From the NCBI GenBank assembly GCA_903882335.1, contig CAIRWP010000197.1, positions 1-17,823 of the forward strand: DNA of 17,823 nt, in the 5' to 3' direction. The stretch comes from an uncultured Opitutia bacterium (GTDB taxonomy: Bacteria > Verrucomicrobiota > Verrucomicrobiia > Opitutales > UBA953). The notes beneath the pieces are model-generated. The model searched no databases. It was not told where the DNA came from and worked only from the letters and a program-made list of their open reading frames with translations. Below, one piece after another: positions 1-6,159 of the stretch. Position 1 is the first letter of the stretch. Each line of letters begins with the position of its first letter. Both the position numbers and the translations under genes were made by a program.

Positions 1-781
1 CGAGCAGGCGGCGCGTGTAGGCCTCGCGGGGCGCGCCGAGGATCTCGGCCGGCGTCCCTTGTTCGACCACGCGGCCCTGGGACATGACCAGGATGTGGTC
101 GCTGACATGCTCGATCACCGCGAGGTCATGGCCGATGAAGAGGTAGGTCAGGCCGAGCTTCGCCTGCAGGTCCTGCAGGAGGTTGACGACCTCGGCCTGG
201 ACGGAGACGTCGAGGGCCGAGACCGGCTCGTCGCAGATGATGAGCTCGGGTTGGACGGCGAGGGCGCGGGCGATGCCGATGCGCTGGCGTTGGCCGCCAG
301 AGAACTCGTGCGGGTAGCGGCGGAGGAAATCCGGCGAGAGCTGCACGCTGGTGAGCAGCTCGGCGCAGCGCGCCTCGCGATCGACCTTGCTGAGTTCCGG
401 GAAGTGGATCTCGAGCGGCTCGGACAGGATCCCGAGGATGTCGGCCCGCGGGTTGAGCGAGTTGTAAGGGTCTTGGAAGATCATCTGGATCTTCTTGCGC
501 CAGGGCTTGAAGGCCGCGTCGGACAGGGCGCCGATGTCCTGGCCTTCGTAAAGGAGCTGCCCGGAGGTCAGCGGCGCCAGCTTGATGATGGCCTTGCCCG
601 TGGTGCTCTTGCCGGAGCCGGATTCGCCGACGACCCCGACGGTCTTGCCGCGGGGGACGACGAAGGAGATGCCGTCCACGGCCTTCTTGGGCGGGCCCTT
701 GCGGAAGAGCCAGGTCGTGCGACCGGGGTAGTGCACGGAGAGGTCGCGGACCTCGAGGAGGGGTTGGGCGGGGGCGTTCAC
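1..781 (-). CDS. OppF/DppF-like peptide ABC transporter ATP-binding protein (partial, 3' end outside window)
   Basis: This is the second cytoplasmic ATPase of the peptide importer encoded just upstream on the same strand, hydrolysing ATP to drive uptake. About 260 residues are visible. Walker A is GESGSGKST (about residues 52-60, Lys58), the Q-loop is in QMIFQDPYNSLNP (about 99-111), the signature is FSGGQRQR (160-167), Walker B is IICDEP (181-186) and the switch histidine is in IGHDL (His218). The QDPYNSLNP and GQRQRIGIARAL wording is typical of the OppF/DppF half. The start is a GTG at 781 that overlaps the TGA of the preceding OppD-like gene by four bases (GTGA), which implies translational coupling. 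The frame is open to the window edge at ...AYTRRLL, so the C-terminal oligopeptide-transporter tail is not seen. It probably equals the C-terminal half of E. coli YejF, which is a two-ATPase fusion. The family is certain; the substrate is inferred from the operon. Confidence 0.93.
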   Translation of the reverse strand, partial: MNAPAQPLLEVRDLSVHYPGRTTWLFRKGPPKKAVDGISFVVPRGKTVGVVGESGSGKSTTGKAIIKLAPLTSGQLLYEGQDIGALSDAAFKPWRKKIQMIFQDPYNSLNPRADILGILSEPLEIHFPELSKVDREARCAELLTSVQLSPDFLRRYPHEFSGGQRQRIGIARALAVQPELIICDEPVSALDVSVQAEVVNLLQDLQAKLGLTYLFIGHDLAVIEHVSDHILVMSQGRVVEQGTPAEILGAPREAYTRRLL

Positions 782-1620
782 GAGACCTTGAGTTCGTCCT
801 TGAGGGTGGTGAGGCGGTGGCGGCGCTGGCCCAGCCGCGGGATGCAGGCGATGAGCCCCTTGGTGTACTCGTGCGCGGGCGAACCCATCACCTGGGCGGT
901 CGGGCCTTGCTCGACGACGCGGCCTTGGCGCATGACTTGCACGTGGTCCGCGAAGTTGGCCACGATGCCGAAGTTGTGCGTGATGAGGAGGATGCTCATG
1001 CCGCGCTCGCGGCGTAGGCGGGCAAGCAGGTCCATGATCTCCTTCTGGATGGTGACGTCCAGGGCCGTGGTCGGCTCGTCGGCCACAAGGATCTTCGGAT
1101 CGCAGGCCAGCGCCATCGCGATCATCGCGCGTTGCTGCATGCCGCCGGAGAGCTCGTGCGGGTAGCTGTCGGCCACGCGCGCCGGGTCGTCGATGTGGAC
1201 GTCCCGCAGCGCCGCCAGCACCGCGGCCCGGACGTCGGTGACGTCGGGACGGTGGAGCTCGATCGCCTCGCCGATCTGGAAACCGATCGTATAGACCGGG
1301 TTGAGGGAGGTGCCGGGCTCTTGGAAGATGTAGGCGATCTCCTTGCCGCGCACCTTGGAAAGCGCGGCTTCGGTCAGCCCGGTCAGCGCGCGCCCGGCGA
1401 GCTCGATGGTGCCGACGACCTCGCAGGTCGGGGCGGGGGGGAGCAGGCGGGTGAGCGCGAGGGCGGAGACGGACTTGCCCGAGCCGGATTCGCCCACGAC
1501 GGCCAGGACTTCGCCCGCGGCCAGGTCGAAGCTCACCTCGGTGGAGGCGACCGTGACGCGGTCACCCGTGCGGAAGGTGACGCCTAGGTCCCGGACTTTC
1601 AGGAGGGGAGCGGCGGACAT
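778..1620 (-). CDS. OppD/DppD-like peptide ABC transporter ATP-binding protein
   Basis: This is the first cytoplasmic ATPase of the Yej/Opp-type importer. In its 280 residues Walker A is GESGSGKSV (43-51, Lys49), the Q-loop is FQEPGTSLNP (99-108), the signature is LSGGMQQR (157-164), Walker B is ILVADEPTTALD (177-188) and the switch histidine is in ITHNFG (His215). GMQQRAMIAMAL and EPTTALDVT are characteristic of the OppD half. OppD/DppD proteins are usually about 320-340 residues with a Cys-containing C-terminal tail. This one stops after a short IPRLGQRRHRL segment, so it resembles the N-terminal half of YejF rather than a free-standing OppD. The ATG at 1620 lacks an obvious Shine-Dalgarno sequence. 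It begins 48 bases after the binding-protein stop, the only real gap in the operon, and its TGA overlaps the GTG start of the OppF-like gene. Confidence 0.94.
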   Translation of the reverse strand: MSAAPLLKVRDLGVTFRTGDRVTVASTEVSFDLAAGEVLAVVGESGSGKSVSALALTRLLPPAPTCEVVGTIELAGRALTGLTEAALSKVRGKEIAYIFQEPGTSLNPVYTIGFQIGEAIELHRPDVTDVRAAVLAALRDVHIDDPARVADSYPHELSGGMQQRAMIAMALACDPKILVADEPTTALDVTIQKEIMDLLARLRRERGMSILLITHNFGIVANFADHVQVMRQGRVVEQGPTAQVMGSPAHEYTKGLIACIPRLGQRRHRLTTLKDELKVS

Positions 1621-1668
1621 GGCGGCAGGTTAGGCGGCGGAGGGCGGCAGGGGAAGGCAGAACGGCGT

Positions 1669-3555
1669 TCAATTCACCCGGAAGGCGTCCTCGATGACCG
1701 ACCGGGGCGGACCCTTGGTCTCGCCGGCGCGGAACTCTTTCAGCTCCCGCTCGCGTTGGGCGGGGTCGAGCCAGAACAAGCCGTAGGTCAACGGTTCGTC
1801 GGCCGAGCGCACATCGAAGCCCGCCGGGAACTTGACCCAGCCCCAGTGGCCCACGCGGTAGCCCGGAAGGCGCCAGCCCGGGATGAAGTCGGCCTCCTCG
1901 TGCATGATCCGCTGGACGCGGAAGGAGAGCCGGATCATCTCGTCATCTTTCGTCGCGACGCGGAAGGCGTCGATCAGGCCGGACAGCTCGGGATTGTCGA
2001 TCCCGGTGATGTTGTTGGTCTGGCGCTTCGGCACGCGGCGGCCGTCGGGCAGTTTCTCCAGCGCGTTGTCGGAGTGGTGCGATTCCCAGAAGGCGGGGAT
2101 GCGGCTCGAGACGCTCCAGGCCCAGAAGCAGATCTCATGGTTCTTCTCCATGACCTTGCGGTACATCGTCGTGTGCTCGAGCGTCTCGGGCAGGTACTCG
2201 ACGCCGCAGCGGCGGGCCGACTCGATCAGCGTGGCGAGCATCTTCCGCCGGTCGCTGGTGTCGAAGGTCAGGCGGAAGGAGAGGCGGCGGCCTTGGGCGT
2301 CCATCAGGATGCCGTCGTCGCCGACGCGCCCGTAGCCGGCCCGGGCGAACGCCGCGCGGGCGAGTTCCGGCGAGTAGCGGCGGGCCCGGATCGACGGGTC
2401 CGTGTAGACTCCGAGGCCTTCGCTAAACTGGTTCAGGCGCTCGTAATCCCCGCGGTAGAAACCGTCGATCACCCGTTGGAAATCGGTCGCATGCTGCAGG
2501 CCCACGCGCACGTCACGGTTGTCCAGGCCGGGTTTCTGCGTGTTGATGTACAGTCCGTAGGGCGGTCGCGGGATATCGTTGTAGAACTGCGTCTTCGTCA
2601 GGAAGCCACGCGCGTAGGCGGGCCGGTCGTTCGCGCCGTACCAGTAGCGGGGCTGGCCCATCAGCATCATATCCAGTTCGCCCGCCATCAGCGATTCGTA
2701 GGCGTTGTCGGGTTCGCGGATCACCAGGTACTGGATCGTGTCCGGGTTGAAGCGATGGCGGAAGAACCGCCGGCCGTCGCCCCACCATCGGGTCACCCGC
2801 TCCAAGGTCACGGATTGGTTGCGCACGAAGCCCCCCGGCTTGATCGCGTAGGCCCCGGTGGTCGGCTGGAAACGGTCGTTGTACCGCTTGAGGTAGTCCG
2901 GGCCGAACTCGCGGAAGAATTCGCGCGGCACCGGTCGCAGGTCGCCGAGCAGCTCCAGTTGGTGGGGGCGGAGGCGCGGGGCGTGGACCGCGATCGTGTG
3001 GTCGTCGTACTTGGTGATCCCGCCGAACTCCTTCGAGTAGTAGTCGGCGTACCAATCGGCGTCCGCCCACGGCGACCGGTAGAAGTAGAACGCGTACAGG
3101 TAGTCGTCGGCCGTCACCGGCTGCCCGTCGGTGAACGTCGCCGCCGGGTCCAGGCGGAAGTAGGCCGTTAGCCCGTCGGCGGAGAGCGCCCAGCGCGTGG
3201 CGAGCGCCGGGATCGGCTCGTCCGTGTTCGGGTGCGATGCCAGCAGGCCGAAATCGTTGTCGTCGTAAAGGTAGCCGCGGAAGCCGTTGTTCGCGTTGGC
3301 ACCGACGCGGCGGAGGGTCGGCGGGCTGGTGATGACGGCCTGGCGGAGCGTACCGCCGCGGACCGCCCGCGGATCGGCGAACTCCTGCTGCGCGGCGCCC
3401 TCGGACCAGACGAGGTTCTTCGGCAGGTCCTCGGGCCGGGCGAAATGGAAGAACTCCGGATGGTCCGCGTAGAACTTCCCGGCGTTCGGGTCGCGGTAGA
3501 TCTCGGCGGCGGCGAGTCCGGCCAGCGAGAGGAAGAGCGGCAGGAAAAGGCGCAT
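1669..3555 (-). CDS. yejA: YejA-like periplasmic oligopeptide-binding protein (SBP family 5)
   Basis: This exported binding protein should capture peptides and deliver them to the YejB/YejE permease. It has 628 residues, close to E. coli YejA (about 600). A signal peptide (MRLFLPLFLSLAGLAAA) is followed by a mature chain with family-5 hallmarks: RGGTLRQAV near residue 65, LATRWALSADGLTAYFRL, a FTDGQPVTADDYLYAF segment, TGAYAIKPGG, FDTIQYL-type wording (NPDTIQYLVI), and YGLYINTQKPGLDNRDVRVGLQHA. There is no lipobox cysteine, so it is probably soluble. The ATG at 3555-3553 shares its A with the TGA of yejE (TGATG), a start/stop overlap typical of coupled translation. The same frame stays open far upstream, to about 4482, but that part is out of frame with the permease gene and is not coding. 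The family is certain; equating it with YejA rather than OppA rests on the neighbouring permeases. Confidence 0.92.
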   Translation of the reverse strand: MRLFLPLFLSLAGLAAAEIYRDPNAGKFYADHPEFFHFARPEDLPKNLVWSEGAAQQEFADPRAVRGGTLRQAVITSPPTLRRVGANANNGFRGYLYDDNDFGLLASHPNTDEPIPALATRWALSADGLTAYFRLDPAATFTDGQPVTADDYLYAFYFYRSPWADADWYADYYSKEFGGITKYDDHTIAVHAPRLRPHQLELLGDLRPVPREFFREFGPDYLKRYNDRFQPTTGAYAIKPGGFVRNQSVTLERVTRWWGDGRRFFRHRFNPDTIQYLVIREPDNAYESLMAGELDMMLMGQPRYWYGANDRPAYARGFLTKTQFYNDIPRPPYGLYINTQKPGLDNRDVRVGLQHATDFQRVIDGFYRGDYERLNQFSEGLGVYTDPSIRARRYSPELARAAFARAGYGRVGDDGILMDAQGRRLSFRLTFDTSDRRKMLATLIESARRCGVEYLPETLEHTTMYRKVMEKNHEICFWAWSVSSRIPAFWESHHSDNALEKLPDGRRVPKRQTNNITGIDNPELSGLIDAFRVATKDDEMIRLSFRVQRIMHEEADFIPGWRLPGYRVGHWGWVKFPAGFDVRSADEPLTYGLFWLDPAQRERELKEFRAGETKGPPRSVIEDAFRVN

Positions 3556-4844
3556 CAGCGGGAGCGTTTGAGGTCGAAGGCGTCCTGGAGGCCCTCGCCG
3601 ACGTAATTGATGAGGATCATGGCGCCCACGATGCAGCCGACGGAGGGCAGCAGCAGCCACCAGGCCTGCCAGTTCTCCTTCGCCTGATGCAGGAGGTCGC
3701 CCCAGGAGGGCTCGGTGGGCGGCAGGCCGAAGCCGAGGTAGTCGAGCGCCGACATCGAGAAGATGAGCCCGTGCAAGGTGAAGGGCAGGGTGGTGAGGAT
3801 CACCGTGGTGCAGTTCGGGAGCACGTGTTTCCAGAGGATGCGCAGGTGGCCCGCGCCGAGCGTGCGCGAGGCCAGCACGTAGTCGCGCGCCGAGACCTGG
3901 TAGGCGGTGGCGCGGAGCTGCTGGGCGATGCCGATCCACGAGAACGCGACCAGGATGAGGACGAGGACCGCGAGCGACGGTTCCAGGAGGCTGGACAGGA
4001 GGATGATGGCGTAGAGGAACGGGATGTTGGACCAGACTTCCATCAGGCGCTGGCACACGAGGTCGAACCAGCCGCCGAAGTAACCCATCGCGGCGCCGAG
4101 CAGGAGGCCGACGAGGTAGGCCACCGGGACGAAGATCAGGGCGGCCTTCAGTAGCACCTGGAAGCCGCCGAAGAGGCGGGCCAAGACGTCGTGCCCGGAT
4201 TCGTCGGTGCCGAGCCAGTGCCCGTCGAGGCCGGGCGGGCAGGGCGACGGCAGGAGCGTCCGCAGCTCGCCGGCGGGCGTCCAGTCGACCTTGAGGCCGG
4301 CGGGCAGCGCGTGGACGACGGTGCCGTCGACGAACTTGGCGCGCGCGACGGAGACGCCGTCGGTGATGACCCGGGCGTCGCCCTGCGGACGACCGTCGAC
4401 GATGGACCACGTGCGGGCGCGGGTGCCGTCCGTCTGCAGCGTGAAGATGCGGCCTTCGGCGATCACGCCGCGCGGGTCGCACCAGCGACCTTGGGCGTCA
4501 CGCGTCACCGCCGGCATGACCTCGCAGACCTCGTCGGCCGCGAACGGCACGGGCGGGAGCAGCGCCCAGCCGCGCCCCTCGGCCTCGAGGCGGCGCGCCA
4601 GCAGGCGGAAGTTGGGCTCGGCGGGACCGCCGACGCCGAGTTCGGCTCCGGAGAGGTGGCGGACGAACAAGGGGAAACGCCAGACGCCGTCGACCTTCAG
4701 GAGGAGCGGGCGGTTGCCGACCAGCAGCGGTCCCAGCAGCGCGAGCAAGGCCAGGGTCGTGAGCGCGACGAAGGACCACCAGGCGGCGCGGTGGGCGCGG
4801 AACCGGGCGAGGCGCCCGCGGGTGATGGGGTCGAGCCAGCTCAT
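3555..4844 (-). CDS. yejE: YejE-like peptide ABC transporter permease with large periplasmic insert
   Basis: This inner-membrane permease pairs with YejB to form the channel. Its N-terminal portion follows E. coli YejE as I recall it: a basic cytoplasmic start (PITRGRLARFRAHRAAWWS), TM1 at about 24-42, then NRPLLLKVDGVWRFPLF, matching YejE's NDKPLLVRYDGSWYFPL. The core resumes at HWLGTDESGHDVLARLFGG (209-227), followed by about five membrane segments and LDYLGFGLPPTEPSWGDLL. The C-terminus is VGEGLQDAFDLKRSR. The protein has 429 residues against about 341 in E. coli. The excess is an insert at roughly residues 112-200, between TM1 and the core, rich in Gly, Asp, Arg and beta-prone stretches. 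ATG at 4844 overlaps the yejB TGA by four bases (ATGA). The downstream end overlaps yejA by one base. The transporter role is secure; the insert has no function I can name. Confidence 0.94.
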   Translation of the reverse strand: MSWLDPITRGRLARFRAHRAAWWSFVALTTLALLALLGPLLVGNRPLLLKVDGVWRFPLFVRHLSGAELGVGGPAEPNFRLLARRLEAEGRGWALLPPVPFAADEVCEVMPAVTRDAQGRWCDPRGVIAEGRIFTLQTDGTRARTWSIVDGRPQGDARVITDGVSVARAKFVDGTVVHALPAGLKVDWTPAGELRTLLPSPCPPGLDGHWLGTDESGHDVLARLFGGFQVLLKAALIFVPVAYLVGLLLGAAMGYFGGWFDLVCQRLMEVWSNIPFLYAIILLSSLLEPSLAVLVLILVAFSWIGIAQQLRATAYQVSARDYVLASRTLGAGHLRILWKHVLPNCTTVILTTLPFTLHGLIFSMSALDYLGFGLPPTEPSWGDLLHQAKENWQAWWLLLPSVGCIVGAMILINYVGEGLQDAFDLKRSR

Positions 4845-6103
4845 GCTTTCTTGTCGAAGCGGATGCGGGGGTCGACGGCCGCGACGCAGAGGTCGGAGAC
4901 GATGTTGCCCAGTAGCATCGCGAGGCTGGAGAGGGTGAGCAGGCCGAGGAAGACCGGGAAGTTGCGGTGGAGCAGGGCGTCGTAGCCCAGCAGGCCCATG
5001 CCGGGCAGGTTGAAGGTGACCTCGATGAGGAAGGAGCCCGTCAGGAAGAAACCGAGGTTATGCCCGAAGGTCGCCGCGATCGGGATCAGCGAGTTGCGCA
5101 GCGCGTGCACGAAGACGATGCGGCGGTGGCTCACGCCCTTCGCGCGGGCCGTGCGGATGTAGTCCGAGCCCAGGCTCTCGAGCAGGCCGTTGCGCGTGAA
5201 GAGGGTGAGGGCCGTGAAGGCGCCGACCGTCATGCAGCCCAGCGGCAGCAATGTGTGGTGGAAGCGCGCGCCCCAGGACAGGCCGTCCCAGGCGAAGCCC
5301 TTGGTCGGGAACCAATGCAGCTCGTAGCCGAGGTATTTCAGCAGCACGACCGCCAGCACGTAGCTCGGGATCGAATAGAAGATGAAGAGCGTGAGCGTCG
5401 AGCTCCGGTCGAAGGCGCCATCACGCTTGAGCGCTTTGGCCACGCCGAGGGGAATCGAGACGGCGTAGGCGAGCACGAGCGACCAGCCTCCGAACCAGAT
5501 CGACAGCGGGAGGCGGGCCTTGATCTCCGTCCAGACGGGTTTGTTGCTCTCGGTCGATTCGCCGAGGTCGAGCTGGAGGAGACCGGAGAACGACGGGCGG
5601 TAGAGCACGAAGCGCGGGGCCTTGGCGGGGTCGTCGGGCAGCGGGGCGGGTTCGGCGCGCCAGTCCGCGACGACCTGGCCGGCGTCATCGGTGACCGCGA
5701 GCCGATCGTTCGCGAGGGTGACTTTCAGTTTACGGGTGACGGGGGCTGACTCCGCCGCGGCCGGGCCGGCCTCGACCTCGATGGTCGCGGCGCCTTGGGG
5801 GTCAAGGCGACCTATCTGCCAGGCGCCGTGGCCGGGCCAGACGCCGAGCCAGATGGCGTAGGCTTCCACCAGCGGCTTGTCGAAGCCGTAGCGGCGGCGA
5901 AGGTTGTCCAGTTCTTCGGGGGAAGCCGGTCCGGTCGGTCGGGCCTGGCCGGCGCCGCGTTTCTGGTCGGCCTGCTGGCGGGCGGCCATGGCCTGCTCGA
6001 TGGGGCCGCCCGGCACGAAGCGGGTGAAGCAGAACGCGACGAAGGTGATCCCGACGAAAGTCAGCGGGATCAGCAGCAACCGTCTGAGGACGTAGTCGCG
6101 CAT
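4841..6103 (-). CDS. yejB: YejB-like peptide ABC transporter permease with large periplasmic insert
   Basis: This is the first gene of the importer operon and the partner permease of YejE. The start (MRDYVLRRLLLIPLTFVGITFVAF) and FVPGGPIEQAMAARQQ match the YejB N-terminus, and RRRYGFDKPLVEAY (about 69-82) corresponds to YejB's HRYGFDKPIHERY. The permease core resumes at LPLSIWFGGWSLVLAYAVSIPLG (198-220). The EAA-type loop that contacts the ATPase is at about 315-340 (YIRTARAKGVSHRRIVFVHALRN, given here only as landmark ends YIRTARAKG and HALRN). The chain ends VDPRIRFDKKA, like YejB's VDPRIDFEGR. Length is 420 residues against about 364 in E. coli. Residues about 88-170 form a polar, Ala/Asp/Pro-rich insert on the periplasmic side after TM1. 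The ATG at 6103 has a good AGGAG seven bases upstream. Family assignment is secure. Confidence 0.94.
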   Translation of the reverse strand: MRDYVLRRLLLIPLTFVGITFVAFCFTRFVPGGPIEQAMAARQQADQKRGAGQARPTGPASPEELDNLRRRYGFDKPLVEAYAIWLGVWPGHGAWQIGRLDPQGAATIEVEAGPAAAESAPVTRKLKVTLANDRLAVTDDAGQVVADWRAEPAPLPDDPAKAPRFVLYRPSFSGLLQLDLGESTESNKPVWTEIKARLPLSIWFGGWSLVLAYAVSIPLGVAKALKRDGAFDRSSTLTLFIFYSIPSYVLAVVLLKYLGYELHWFPTKGFAWDGLSWGARFHHTLLPLGCMTVGAFTALTLFTRNGLLESLGSDYIRTARAKGVSHRRIVFVHALRNSLIPIAATFGHNLGFFLTGSFLIEVTFNLPGMGLLGYDALLHRNFPVFLGLLTLSSLAMLLGNIVSDLCVAAVDPRIRFDKKA

Positions 6104-6110
6104 GCGGGGT

Positions 6111-6115
6111 CTCCT
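6111..6115 (-). promoter_or_regulatory. Ribosome binding site of yejB
   Basis: Read on the minus strand this is AGGAG, seven bases before the ATG at 6103. It is the clearest Shine-Dalgarno in the window and fixes the start of the transporter operon. Most downstream genes of the operon start by stop/start overlap instead. Confidence 0.75.
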
Positions 6116-6147
6116 AGGCCAATCGAGCCTCTCGGGGGGTCAACCCC

Positions 6148-6153
6148 AAAGGA
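6148..6153 (+). promoter_or_regulatory. Ribosome binding site supporting the TTG start of the aas-like gene
   Basis: AAAGGA lies six bases before the TTG at 6160. It favours TTG 6160 over the in-frame GTG at 6196, which is preceded by a T-rich stretch without a recognisable Shine-Dalgarno. Both starts lie before the first membrane segment. Confidence 0.5.
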
Positions 6154-6159
6154 CTCTGC

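Noticed and set aside
59..1165. 368-residue plus-strand open frame
   Set aside because: It spans antisense to two ATPase genes with intact Walker and signature motifs, so it is a shadow.
1621..1651. Direct repeat GGCGGCAGG in the gap between the binding protein and the first ATPase
   Set aside because: Two nine-base copies in G/C-rich sequence are easily chance; no array or symmetry is present.
3556..4482. Apparent in-frame extension of the binding protein into a 937-residue fusion protein
   Set aside because: The extra part is Arg/Pro/His-rich and lies out of frame over the well-conserved yejE gene; the signal peptide at 3555 marks the true start.
6116..6144. TTGACC on the minus strand as a -35 box for yejB
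   Set aside because: No acceptable -10 sequence lies 16-18 bases downstream, and it would overlap the ribosome site.
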